From Leptodactylus fallax (Eukaryota; Chordata; Amphibia; Anura; Leptodactylidae), in contig CAMRHE010000012.1 of NCBI GenBank assembly GCA_947044405.1, forward strand, positions 8,428,001 through 8,492,000: DNA of 64,000 nt, written 5' to 3'. Under the pieces are notes generated by a model that saw nothing but the letters and a program-made list of their open reading frames with translations, was not told the origin of the DNA and ran no database searches. Numbering within the stretch: position 1 is the stretch's first letter; the number at the start of each line of letters is the position of its first letter. The translations under genes were made by a program, and so were the position numbers. Shown here piece after piece: positions 10,358 to 23,451 of the stretch.

Positions 10358-11958
10358 TCTAAAACCAAATATAGAAATTTTTTTTTTTTTACCACATGAC
10401 ACAGTGGAAGTCAAATGTGATATAAAGGCACCCATAAGGCAAAGACTGTGGGTATATAAAGGCAAATATTGTAGTTATATAGTTCTGGCCAATGTTTTGT
10501 ATATATTGAATAATTATATTCATGTATTGTACAGTACATAATTACTTATTACATAAATGTGTATTTAGTAGGGCATGCATATTTTATACCATCTTTACAT
10601 TCTCCTGTTAACACTACGCACATCAGAGTTTAATGTTCACACAGTAGCTATTACTGAATGTATACAATATACAAAACTCATTATAATCATTTTTATCACC
10701 ATGGCATCTGTTTTGGCTTGCATTTTATTGTATTCGTATAAAAAGGATGCTGCAGATAGTACCTGGCGGGTTCTACAAGCTAAAAACTGTTACTAAATGT
10801 ATAAAGCCAATGGAATCTTTGGATTTCTCAGCGTATCTTTTAGCACTAGGATGCCTATTTACTGCATGTATCTTTGTCATTATTAACAAAGGCTTAAAAA
10901 GACAAAATTGAGTGAAACTCTGTTTCTTTAGACTTTATAGACGACTGCTGCTAAGTGCTACATTGTAGAGTGGAGCAAAGAAAACTCTGGCAAAGAACGC
11001 TGACATCTGGATTCTTTTAAAAGGGAGAAATAGTTTTCATGTGTTTCTGCTTCTTAGCCGGCTTCAATTTGTTTTCCAGTTGTGAAGTCCAGAAGGCTAG
11101 GTTGTGGGGCTGCAGGACAATTAAGTTAGGAAAACAAGGGGTGTTCATGTAATGTAATTCATTGACTACTGTGGCCCGTCCTATAGAACAGTGGAAATAT
11201 AAGAGAAACCTTACAATGTATTTATGAGGGATGAGCTGAAAAACACCTTACTATTTTTGCCCATAAGCTGTGCAGACATGGCAATGCCAGTTCTCTTGCA
11301 AATTATTCTCCGCATATGGGAAGCCAAATGTCTAGAGCTGTCTAGAGTAAATCAAGACACTTATGCCGGAGTTCAAACATACAGACTGCTGTCTCCAGTG
11401 TTTGCTCCCAAACCAGAAGCCTCAATCTTTACTACATTATAAGTGTTTCAGCAATGGAGGCCACCTGTCAGTTTAACATGAAGCAGCCTCCATGAATATA
11501 CTGAGTGATGGAAAACTGATGGGGGAATTTTGGAAGGAAAAAGAACCAAAAATAACTCTCATTTCTGTACGCTTGACTTCCAGTGCACAAGTATTTTGTA
11601 TTTTATATATGTGGCCTGTGGAAAAAGCCTCTCCATTGTTTTGTGAAAATATTGGTTTTTTTTATAAAATCCAAAAAGGTTTAATATGTGTCATTTATCA
11701 AAACTGTGTAATAGTAAGACTGTCTTTGTTCCCCATAGCAACCAGTCGAGCACAGCTTTAATTTCTTTATGTGCTTGGGGAGAAATGAAAACTGAACTCT
11801 GGTTTCTATGCATTGCTTCTAGTTAAGCCTCTACTGTCCAGGTTAATAGAGAAGTGTAAAGATCTGAGGATACCCCTTTTATACCTTTATATACTCTAAT
11901 ATGACCTCATCAGAAAAAAGTACAATATACAGAGAGCTAGTATTTTGGAAATATTTTC
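10358..11958. other. Unannotated intronic stretch
   Basis: Contains a T-rich run at 10379-10390. No gene is supported despite several short open frames. Confidence 0.4.
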
Positions 11959-12080
11959 CATAAAATGTAACTTTTCCTTGATTAAATACACTATATCTGT
12001 ATTTTGGATTTTTTTTTTTCATAAAATTTACCTTTTACTTGATTACATATAGAACACTATATCTTTAATGCAGGCTTCAG
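11959..12080. repeat. Two-copy local duplication, ~61-bp period
   Basis: CATAAAATGTAACTTTTCC... at 11959 is repeated as CATAAAATTTACCTTTTAC... at 12020, each followed by ACTATATCT and a poly-T run. The copies have diverged. Confidence 0.6.
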
Positions 12081-13048
12081 TGTGATTTTTTTTTTTTTGA
12101 GCAAAGGGAAGAGTGTCATAAAACAAACATAGCATATGGAAACTGTTCTGCTTCCCAGCTTTATAAACACATGTTAATAATATAATTGTGGGTAGAAGCA
12201 AATCTTGGCAAACTACATCATAGGTTTATTAAAATCTCCCTGATCCATCAGACGGATATAGGATGACAGAAATTACTTCTTACATTGAGGGATAACTGAC
12301 TTCTCCTCTTAGTATGAAATGTGAATTCAGTAAAATCTAAATTTCCTATAATAAACCAAAGCTAGTTAATTTCAGGCACCAGAGTGGATCATAACAGGGG
12401 CTTTGGGACACGGGACCAGTTCCTATAATAATAAGATAGTCAAAATTTTCTCCACGTGTCCTTAGGCTGTACAGAGCTTTAGTAGGGCTGTCATATAGGT
12501 CTATGAACCATCTACTATAGCTTTCTAGGGCTCCAATTTAATGTGGAGCTCTACAGAAGTTTTTTCCTTCCAGAAAAAATGGTATGCTCGATTTTATATG
12601 GTACGTATGAAGGTATTCTCCTCAAGAAACACTGATTCTATGAGAAAACAGAGATGGGTTCTTTGTTACTGCCTCCTGAGATATGTGGCACAAGATTACC
12701 ACCTTTTAAAAAAACATGATTTTGTGATACTATGCCACAAGATGTCTATCCTTTCTATGTCTATGTTTATCCATTGAGTGGTTGTGTTATGGATTGCAGC
12801 CTGTCAATGGCTTTGCTAGCATGAAATAATATTTTATTGGACTGATTTCATGAGAAATTGGAGTCTATAGTCAAATTCAAGGCAAGGTAAGGGAGCAGCG
12901 TTGTACATGCAGCACGCAACAGAACATGGTTTGGTAGCACAAAGCCAAAATTCAATCTCCTGTAGGTGACTATTTCCTGTATCACATGTGAATTCCCCTA
13001 TTAATCCATATAATAATCTGGGTAGATTATTTAAAATAATACTATTAT
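12081..13048. other. Unannotated intronic stretch
   Basis: No gene or recognisable repeat. Confidence 0.4.
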
Positions 13049-13165
13049 TACAACCCCAATTCTAAAACAAAGTTGGGTCTCCTCACTTACCAGTTGTTTA
13101 CAGACTGTTGTAAAAAGGAGATTTTCTACACAATGGATTACATGGCCTTCTCCCAACTTCTTTGG
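13049..13165. mobile_element. Short Tc1/mariner-type MITE relic
   Basis: The left end TACAACCCCAATTCTAAAAC and right segment TCTCCCAACTTCTTTGG resemble the inverted ends (ACCCCAATTCC...AAGTTGGGA) of a Tc1/mariner family common in fish and amphibians. About 117 bases, non-coding and degraded. Assignment is from memory. Confidence 0.45.
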
Positions 13166-16100
13166 CTTAAATAACTACCTGAAAAAATGGCAGGATAACC
13201 AGACATCGGAACCCCACCCCTCCCCGGGCTCTGCCTCAAAATGACTCCTGTGACAAAAATAACCAATCATTTTGCAGTGTTTTGCTGTTGCCTGAGGCCT
13301 ACTGATGTGTGAGCATGTACCCCTGGCTTAGAGGGCTCTAGTTCAATGAAAGAGCCGTCAAATTGTAAGGCAAGAACTAGACAGCAAATTTCTACTGCAA
13401 AAAAAAAAGATGCCACATCTGCCAGATAATATTTGCATGCAGCTGTTCAGAGGCCTTCCAGCATAATTTTATTGGTAAGCCTAGGCACCCCAGCTCAACA
13501 CTGCTTGAAGTCTTAGTGTTACAGTGTTACCTTTATTGAGGCTACAGTAATTTTTAGGTATGAGTTTTTTAGCATAGTCTTTTATTTATTTTATAAACCA
13601 GTTTATCCTGGTCTAACAGATGCAGAATTTTTGGCAATAACAACCATTACAGTGTCCATAAACAGTTATTACTCAATTCCCTATTTGTATGTCAATCATA
13701 CTTATATTTGCTAATCCTGTAGCTGTACCTGCCATCTATGAAATAGTTAAATAAGGTTTATTTTATTTACAAGCTTACATATAACTTGGCTCCTTACTAT
13801 TTTTTCCATCTCAAACTATGACTGGTACAATGTGGTATCCAGAAAAGTTAGATACTGATATTTTTAATAAAAGGAACAGGTATGGCATACAGTTTTGACT
13901 GTACAGCTAAGCGGGATAAAAAACAAGAGACAGATTCCACAGGAATGCTGATCTAGCTGATGTGGCTAAAGCTGGACTTTACATTGGCAGGAGCTTACTA
14001 TTAAATTGCTTGACAGTAATCCCTGCTACCAAGCATCATGTCAGAGTGTGCTTTGCAGAAGTGTCAAGTAATAAAATGCAACTTTAGAGAAAAAAAAATT
14101 TCCATCACACGACAACCATGCTATGAAGGATTTAACCATTAAGGGGATTTTCCATGGCTTGGGTGGGGTTTAATATGAAATTCAGAGCTTACACTTTATA
14201 ATATGTTGTACATACCTTTAAAATTATATTTCAATTCATGGGCAGGTGTGATCAGTAGTCTGCAGTGACATCACATCCACAGGGAGGAAATGCTCTATGT
14301 CCAAGTAAACATAATTCCCTGACTGCATTGTCCTAAGGGCTCTAGCAATTCTGTGTAATCTGACTGGATGAACATATATTACAGCCTAATAGTTACACAA
14401 GAAGCATAAGTTACTTGAATGTAGCTGAGCTGCAACGCCAGGCAAAACACATAATTAAAAGTGGCACTGTTTTTTTAGAAAAGAACAGAACCTTTTTTTT
14501 CTTGCAGGTTTTTTTGAGCTTTAATATCCTCAGAATAGGTAACCAACACCAGATTGTTGATGGTCCCACTCCCAGCACCCCCACCAATTAGACAGATGCA
14601 GGATTGAGGTAAATAGGTATTGCAGCTCGGTTCCTATTAGGAACAGCCGGGGGTTATTCCAACTGTTTCATCTGCTACCTACTTACCTGCCAATGTCGTA
14701 GTGGCTGAGACAACTGATTTATACTGTAAATCAGATGATCGTACAGATAGAAGCTCAGGAAAGAGTTATAGGAGTAGTGCTGGTTATAGTGTATGCTTTG
14801 TGAAGTCAGTTTGTTACAGTCCAACTTCACTGTTCAATTGCCTGCTATTTATTTATGTATGCATGTCATTTTTTGTGATGATATTGATTCCCTATCCTTT
14901 TGCTGGTTTTCAGATCTCTATAGTTTACTTTTTCCTGTCTCTGGTTCCTAGAGCTCTTATGTTGTTATGGTAGGGACAGTGCCTGCAGTTTAATGTTTCC
15001 ATTACGGATATGTTTAGGGGCAGTTAGTGTTGTTGTGTGTTAGGGTTAGTATTCAATGAAAAATCTAGGGAAAGATTTTGGGTCAGTTTATCATCAATTT
15101 GTTATAATCTTCTTCACTATCATCTGACTACCATAACCATCATCCATTTTTTTCAGGATCTAACTACTGAACTATGCTATTACCATTCCAGTCATCTATT
15201 GGTAAGTTCCCATTTTCTCGTAACTTTGCTATTACTTTGAAACGTGTACCATAAATTCCTATATATATATTTTTTTTAACAGTCTGGTTGTTGAATAACT
15301 CAGTCCTACTATAATTACTGCGGATAACTGTTTGTACTCTGTAAAGAGGATTGCTATAGGTGAATTTCAGCTCTGCCGTCTTATGACCATGTTGTTACAG
15401 TTGCACTCACTTTAATGGGACTGACTGGCAAAGAACTGCAAAATGAACAACACTGTGCCTGGTAAACAATGATAAAGCTGTAGGGCTGTGGTCTCTTCAT
15501 ACAAGTGATTGATGGGGATGCTAACTTGACATGAATGACATACGCTAAGAAAATGTCATCAGTTTTAGTCTTGAAAAACCCTTTGAAAGAAACTAAAGAG
15601 ATGTACAGCATTATTATTATCTATAAAAATAGTTTTAGTGCCCCAAAAATAATTGACTTTAAAATTAAGCAAAATTCTGAGCAAAAAGCTCATTTAATAC
15701 AGTACTTTAAAAGTCATAAGTTTAGTTTATATGCATAATTTTAAAAAACTTGATTTTATATATCAATATTATGAGTTTTTGTTCTCACAACTTTATATTT
15801 TAAAAATATGATGTCATATTTCAAAACTGTAACTTTTCTCACATATGCTCTATATACTATATGATATATTATAATTATGGACTCTTTAAGAGACAATTAT
15901 AATTTTTTCTCAAAATTAAGATTATTCTTAAATTCATAATTATATAATATTTAATGTTTCATCTTTGGCAAAGATTTAGTAATACTGTCTAAAGTTAGAC
16001 AATGCATAGTTAGAGAAGACAATTTAAAAATGCAGCAAACTTAAAATAGTGTCATAGTCAATCTTTACACCTCCTATTGGCTTAATTTACATCAGAAAAA

Positions 16101-16540
16101 TGAGTACATAATTGTCTCACAGAGTCGCAGCTTAGACCACGTCCACTTCCCAACAAAATCATGCCCTTTGAATCCTGGCACATTTTATTTAGAAAAAATA
16201 TGTGTTTTCTATAAAATATTGCTTAGAATTTTTTGCATTTCTTAATATACAATACAGAAGAATATAAGAATATTACAGGTAAGTAATATGTGTACGGGAC
16301 TTTTCCAAAGAACAACATCTTAAATTAGAATATCGCAATTACACCCCCAAACAAGCCATCCCCTTCCCCATGAGTGGATTGTTGTTACATCGGCTAATTA
16401 GAGGCTCCCATGACACATTCTTGGATATCTTTACAGCTGGAAGTTTTCAAAGAGTACCTGAGATTGTTACTTGAGCCCTCTTAGAGCTACTAACTGACAA
16501 AAGCTACTTGAACAAAGGGCAGCTACCACATATGCAATAA
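13166..16540. other. Unannotated intronic stretch
   Basis: A lone MITE left end TTAAGGGGATTTTCCATGG lies at 14139, and a partial element interior (CACCAGATTGTTGATGGTCC) near 14548-14567. The 15600-16000 part is extremely AT-rich. No gene is supported. Confidence 0.4.
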
Positions 16541-16925
16541 GCTCCGAAGCCTAAACCTGCCTCTCGGGCAACGGATGTTCAGAAAGTACCCAGGCAACTT
16601 TATCATTTAGAGCATTTATTTATTTCTGCAGTAGTTTAACATTGATCTCTCCTGATATGTTACATTCAAAAGAGTTATCTGTTTCTGAAAACACATTAGG
16701 AAATTTTAAATGAATAGGGAGAAGTCTCCCATTTCTCTATTAGCGTTGAGAGCAGCTACAAAGAGCATTTCTTACTCTGGAGGACCTGGTATGTCCATGC
16801 ATTCCACAGACAGACCATTCATTTTAATGAGAATTGTGTAATAATTCATTTCCCCTGTGGTGGTGCTCCATAGAAATTAAACACTTGCTGCCAGCTCCCC
16901 CAGAGATAATGGCTGAATTTTAGGA
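16541..16925. other. Repeat-free segment, possible conserved noncoding element
   Basis: Balanced composition, no repeat signature and no open frame set it apart from its AT-rich surroundings. This is only a candidate for a conserved intronic enhancer; conservation cannot be seen from one sequence. Confidence 0.2.
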
Positions 16926-19900
16926 GGTCTAAGGACATCCTGTAATTATGTTCTCATTAAGGGAACTGAAAGAATAGACACAAAGGAAAACAGGAGACTT
17001 TTGCAGTGACATTACAATTATAAATAGTTCTACTGCACTGGATACTAAAGAAGAGGACAGAGTTACCATAATAAAGTCACATGTATTGTGTACATGCATC
17101 ATACAAGTTTTCAAACACAAAAGTGACACCTTTTTGGCGCATGGTCATTTGTTTCAAAAAGGTACCACTTTGCCCATTTTCTGACTTGCTCGCCACGTTA
17201 GAAAAAAGTGGGAGGAGCAGTGATCAAGGTGGTCTGGGGCAGAGCATCTTGGTCTGGCATAGATTTCAATTCTAGTGTACAGGACCTTCCGAGAGGCGCC
17301 ACACTTTCAGAGGCCGGAACTTCTTCAGTCTGGTGCAACTTGTGCCAGTCTTAATAAATTCTTCCCATTGACTTTTGAAAAGCTTGGGGAAATTACTGTA
17401 GCATTCTGTCTAACCAGCACCAACCATTGGCTAGCCAAGAACCAAGAAAAAAATAATCAAGAAAGCAGGGCTCTGTAACATGTCAGTACATCATTCAGAT
17501 CAGAGCTAACATTGATTATTCCAAGAATAACATCAGATGGGTATCTCAGTGTTTACTAAGTTACATTACATTCCAAAAGTTAACATTATGCTCTAAATGA
17601 AAAATAGTAAAGTCAAACATTTTCATCAATTGGGCCAAATATAATTTGAAAATTCTGCCAATTTTTTACTTTTTTATGTTACTGGGTTACCAGTATCCTG
17701 GATATAAGATCACATACCTGTTCTATTCTTAGCTACTTCTTATAACAGTGTGTTGAAATAAATGAGATTGTTTTATACTATGACTTTTTTTTTCCTTTTT
17801 AAAATATAGCAGTTCACATTTCCTGGACTTGGGGGTAGAACATGACATTCATGTTAGACGCTAAAACATTTTTGTGCAAACTAAGCCTGCTTTATATTGC
17901 TAAATGGATCATTTTGTCTGAGAAGTTGAACCTTGTGGATACTTGAGGGGAAATCTTATATTTCTTGGCCACGACATATGTAAAACAGCTTTAAATAACA
18001 ACAATAATCAGAAGTGAATGATTGACCGACCATTGGAACTTACAGAAGGTATTCTGTTCTTGCATATTTTGAATATTTAACAAACCTTCTTAAAGGTGTT
18101 AAAACATGTTTGTTATGTTTTTCTAAGGCTGTTTCTTAAGGTAGCCCTTGGGAATTTTCTCTGCCTGGAGTCTGGATTAAATTTTCTGTGCATCCAGAAC
18201 ACTTCATCATGCAGCTTAGCCAAAATCTGTTCTGGTTTGCTGGTGACTCATGCTGTAGGTATGAGAAAGCCATAATAAAGAACATTTTACATGATATGCC
18301 AAATGCATGGTAATTTAATCCCGAAACCAAAAAGGTACATACTGTTTTAGAGTGAAACATGGTCTCGTCTTTGCAGACAAAAGGGTTTTCTAAGCTTTTC
18401 ATGATGATGGCACATTGGGGAATTTATATAAAAAGTTGCACAAATGAGAAATGGAGTTAAAAGAAGAGATACAGTACCACTGCACTTGAGACGTTCACAA
18501 CTATGATTATTGGCTTTGTCAGAGATCAATTTCTCTTCCAATTTTTATTTATCAGATAAATTCAAGGTCTAGCTGAAGGATTCTGTGGGTTGGACTGCAG
18601 TTAACCTTAATTTTCCATGTCCTCAAAACAATACTAAATTTACAGTACATCTAAGGATAGCATGTACAAAATCATCTCCAGCAAGATTCAGTCCAGTCCA
18701 AGATTCAGGTTTCCATGATACCTGAAATTCTCTCAGCACTTACAGCACAGAAATACATCTCACATTTATAGGTCTACTGCACAAACTCCATAAATCATTA
18801 GGCAGCGATTAACCTGTGGACCAAATGTATCCCCATCCAAGATAAGTGTCTGACTAATGCAAAATCTGGTCAAAAATCATAACCTTATTGGCTCAAGTAA
18901 CTGAGATCTACAGTACTTATAGGTGCACTTCCTGAAGTAAAGGTTAACCCTGTCACTGACTAACAAGATAGTGACTCTAAAAGGTTAATGTCAACTGATT
19001 TTATAACTATATTAGTTAAGGAAGTACATTGGTCACCCCCTATTATCTCCATGCCATTTCTTCAAAACAGAGATAATTCTTCAAAATGATAATCTTGTAC
19101 AAGTGTGGCAAAGATCTAAAATGTCTGGAACCTTGTCAGAATGAATAGGGGGGGGTGGAAAGACTGCTCATTTTTACTGTGGATGAATATTTGGAAATGA
19201 CAGTTCGAAGCAGTTAACTCTGTATCAGTGTGAACGCCATATCCATAACCTTTGTTTGGCATATAACTCGGCAAAGCATATCATTCTGTTTTAGGCTTGA
19301 ACGTTTTGCCAAATTCTGTGAATACTTTACAATCCACAAGTATTCAGTGGAAAATGCAATACAGATATTTAACATGAAGTACAAACAAATGTTTCCTATT
19401 CTTTTTTACACTACTATGAATTGGATGCCAGCATGCATTTGACCATATGCTTTAGATTTTATCCATGTTCAGATTAACGTAGCTGTGCCAATAGCTTGAC
19501 AAAAGTGTATAACCAACTCAGTAGAACTTTCACTCTAAAAGTTATATAACCAATAAAGACAATCCTGAAACACTATTAGATGGAGAACAAATGATTGTTC
19601 TATGGATAGCGATATTTCTGTTTGGGGCTATATGGATGACCATAGTCAGTGAAAACACATTAGTCTAATTCAAATACATTCCATTAAACCTTTGTTTAGT
19701 AATAAGGAACCCTGATCAACTCTGGCTTCACAAACTAAACCACTGAGCAAGCATATCTTAGTTGAGTTCTGAGGTTGGATTGCTCCCCCATGAGTCATAC
19801 AGCTGCTTTTAAGCCTATGTAAGGAGAAAACAAAAAAATCCTATGGTCACTGTCGTTTCAACAAGCTTTGCATAAGAGTACAGTTACATATAAGAAACTT

Positions 19901-20375
19901 TGTTATATATCTTATCAGAGAAAAACATGTATTGTTCTCCACTCTTCAGGCTCCTTTCCTCCTTCCTCTCCCCATCTCCTAAACTCTTCACTCACTTTTT
20001 ATGAATCCACTTTAGTCCCCGAAGACAGACTGTCAGCTCAGTGATGTATCCGATTACATATTCCCCATAGCAATCTATAAAAAGTGAAATAGGGAAGAGG
20101 TAGAAGCACACAAGAGAGAAAGACACACAAAGACATGCTACAGCAGAAGCTAATTATATGTTAAACTCATCCCAAATGCTTTATTTGTATCAATACTGCT
20201 CAGTGCTTCTCTATAATGTCCTATATGGTGCTGCTGCTTCTGAGTGAGTGAATGAGGGAGAGATTAAGAAAAAGAATCACTTGATTTCACCATGTATTCT
20301 TTAAGCAACTAGTTTGACCAACTTGCTTAAGGAAAAATGAGAATGTGAGACACAACCTGCAGAGTGTAAAAACTG
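16926..20375. other. Unannotated intronic stretch
   Basis: No gene supported. A G8 run at about 19147 is the only low-complexity item of note. Confidence 0.4.
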
Positions 20376-20800
20376 TTAAAGGCAGTCTATCACCTTCTCC
20401 AAGCATAAACAACAGTGATAAACAACATACCTCTTTGTCACTTTTGCAGATTTGGAGAAATGCAACTTTGAAGTATTATGCAAATGAGGCAGTTGGTGCA
20501 CTGGAGGTGGACTTTCAGCTCCCTGGGGCACTGTTCTAGCTGCTCTAGTAGGATAGCTGATGTCATAGCAGTGGGAGCATCAACTGGTGTAGGCAGGAGA
20601 TCTTAGGTATCTGTGCAGCATCATCAGTGTGCAAGGGAGCTGAAGGTTACCCCCCCCCCCTCAGTGCACTAATTGCCTCAATTGCATAATCTACAAACGT
20701 GACATACATAACAAAGATATGATATTTATCACTGTAATGTGCTCTGTATCATGGCGGTTATGGATGAATATGCTTAGTGGAAGTGGTAGACTCCCTTTAC
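20376..20800. mobile_element. TTAA-type MITE
   Basis: The left end TTAAAGGCAGTCTATCACC is mirrored by a right end that reads GTAAAGGGAGTCTACCAC on the other strand. It is about 425 bases with a C11 run at 20650-20660. The right terminal TTAA has mutated to TTAC. Non-coding. Confidence 0.65.
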
Positions 20801-22608
20801 GACATGCAGAAAACAAGCCAGGTAAATGGTCAGATATAGTGACATTTATCATGTACACACAAGCCGCTTAATGTATATTGCCAGCTTTAGTGTATGTAAT
20901 CCAATTTCACCATCAGATGAATGTCCAGTTCTTTGATTAATTTGATGTCTTATTTAAACAATGACGTTTTTTCCTGGGATGAAAACATCAGTGCCCAGTT
21001 AAGATTAGGGATAAAAGGCCTGCTACCGTATTTAACAGTTTTATGTGGGTTACATTAAAATCAGATCCAATAGCTACCTGCAAATACAGCTTTTCTAGGC
21101 ACTGGCATATTATAGGGGTCTCAATGGTTACAGCTGTGATGGGGTCCAGAAGTCAGGGGGGCCCACAAGTCCTAATGAACACACTAGGGTTGGATGAACA
21201 TCTTTGATCTCCTTTTGAATTCCTTTTGATGGCTGGCACTGTGTGCATCATAAATTTATTACCCCTGCCTTCTGGTGCACTGGAGTGAGAATTATGATAC
21301 ACAGCCTCTATTTGTCAGAATGGAGAGAGTTAATTCTTTCATGGCAAAAATGGCAGTTGGCCAGCTACATATATAATCAATGAGAGATTCTATGGAGGAG
21401 GCTTTGGCACAAAAAGGGGGATTATTACTATGTGGAGGGTACTGGCCTGGAATGGGAATGATGGGAATCCTGTGTTAACAAGGTATCATGGTGGTGGGTG
21501 CCCAGACAGAGAAGAAAGGGGAAAACTAAATGCTGCTAAAATTTACAGATGGGACACAGATGTCATGAGAAAAAGATGTGTAGAGGGGCCCATGAATCTT
21601 TAGTTATGCCCCTGCTTCTAGGTCTTCCAAAAATCACACCCCCCCATATGATTTAGCATAGAAGAATCTATTCAGCATGTACACTGTACTGTGATTTAAA
21701 CAAGTCACAGAAAATAAAAGATTCATATTTGGACAATAAACAACAAGGAACACCCTGTGTCAAATTCCTATACGGTCTAAGTTCTCCCATACTATGGTCT
21801 GTTCATGCAGGTGTGCTGCTGACCGTCTGCGGAATGAATTATTGCCTGTGAGCTACAGCTCTGAAGTTGCATAAATTATGATTTCCATACAATTTTAAAA
21901 TAACAAAAACACAATTTATTTATTAAATTTAGAGCGATGTTTGGAAGTTCTCTACATTCTAGTACCTTTTAGATAACAGATTTACACACAGACTCAGGTT
22001 GTGGGAAGTTGGGGTTGAAGGAGGTGAAAGGGGGACACAAGAGAGATTAGGTAACTACTATTGAACTACTGTGTGTTCTGAATCTGCCAACAGCCTCTAA
22101 AACCGAGCCAAGGACAGCGTGTGATAAAATGTGTGTTCATTGCACTTATTAAAACCAACTCTTAAAGTCAAGAAGTGCAGATAAAAGGTGGACCAACATG
22201 ATGGATCTGGATGAGAAAAAAAATATGTTTCATGGTGAAAAAAACAACTGCAGTGCTTAATATAGAAATATCCATGTAAGATAACAATGCCTACACTGAA
22301 CTATGGGAGAAAGTTGTTACACTTATGTTCACTTAAGGCATCATGCACACAGCAACGCTGTACATAGGTAGTAATGAGGAAGAATATGGACTTCCTGTGG
22401 TTTTGTACTATCTAATTCTTCCCTATTGGTAATAATTCTAGAGGAGAATAACTCCATTGGAGAATGTCATGATTGTATGTGTGTCATTAATATAGAATTC
22501 AAACACAAAAAACATCTGCATGCCTCTGTATGAAATTAGGATCCTAAAAGGAGCCTGTCAGGTGTTTTTTCACCCTACCCTGTTCCCTGTGTAGGTTTTC
22601 TATGGTGC
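20801..22608. other. Unannotated intronic stretch with decayed repeat
   Basis: About 21080-21620 has GGGGGGCCCACAAGTCC and later AGGGGCCCATGAATC...TATGCCCCTG text like the GGGCCC-rich composite repeats elsewhere in the window. No gene is seen. Confidence 0.4.
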
Positions 22609-22647
22609 TTAAGTTAAATTTACGTTGGCATATGTAAATTTAACTTA
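22609..22647. repeat. Perfect short palindrome
   Basis: TTAAGTTAAATTTAC and its complement GTAAATTTAACTTAA surround a 10-base loop (GTTGGCATAT). It lies where one MITE-like end (GAGCCTGTCAGGTG) meets another (TTAAAGTGTAACTAAAC), so it may be a junction of two elements. Confidence 0.7.
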
Positions 22648-22648
22648 A

Positions 22649-23330
22649 AGTGTAACTAAACTTTTGGATAACTTTTGATTTTCTGGCAGTATTTGTGCCA
22701 TGAATACATTTTGCAATATACTTTATTAACAAATTTTACCTTCTTTCTGTGAAATCCTGATTATTTTAAACTTTTTTTTTTTATTTTCCCTTGCTTCTCT
22801 GTTGAGAGCTGTCCCATGTATCTCACTGTGTATGGTAAATGGGTATGTGTGAAATTAAGAGAAAGACCCATTTAGACCCAAAACAATTAGAGTTGGCAAG
22901 TTCAAATGGTGGATGGGCTCTCACACACAGAACTGTGTCACTTCTGTAAAAGGCATGTCACCGTCAGGACCCTTGTCGTTTCTGTCCACTGCAGCCAAGT
23001 GTAGCTGTTGGCTCCCCCTGGTGACTGGATACAGGTACAATGCTCGGCTCAGGAGTGGACAGATGCAAACAGGTCTTCCTTGATCTGCGTGTGAAAGCCC
23101 AACACTACTGGTGGTCAAACCTTATTGTTATGTTGAACTAGCTCACTAGTGCCATCTTGTACAGATTGCTCCCTTAAGGTCAATGCTCGATTTTTGTTTT
23201 GTTTTGTGAGTGCCACTATTTTAGAGGTGAGTGGCATTCATTTTCCTTGATAAAGAGTCTACTGTATCAGTCCTATTCTATTCTATTTACTTTTTTACTT
23301 GTATGTGTTGCCTGGACACTATTTTTAATG
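22649..23330. other. Unannotated intronic stretch
   Basis: CTCACTAGTGCCATC...TTAAGGTCAATG at 23140-23185 recurs in diverged form at 42202-42245, indicating an uncharacterised dispersed repeat. No gene is seen. Confidence 0.4.
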
Positions 23331-23451
23331 AACTGTAACTAGGTCTTATTTTTAGAGTAGGGTTTATATTTCAAGCATACTCTAAAAATCCTAAAAAAAT
23401 CATGCTAGGGCTTATTTTCAGGGGTAGGTCTTATTTTTGGGGAAACACTGT
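23331..23451 (-). repeat. Dispersed repeat with AATAAGACCTA units
   Basis: Read on the minus strand it begins CAGTGTTTCCCCAAAAATAA and contains repeated AATAAGACCTA / AATAAGCCCTA blocks, a short element I recognise as common in amphibian and squamate genomes. Its superfamily is not clear to me. Confidence 0.5.
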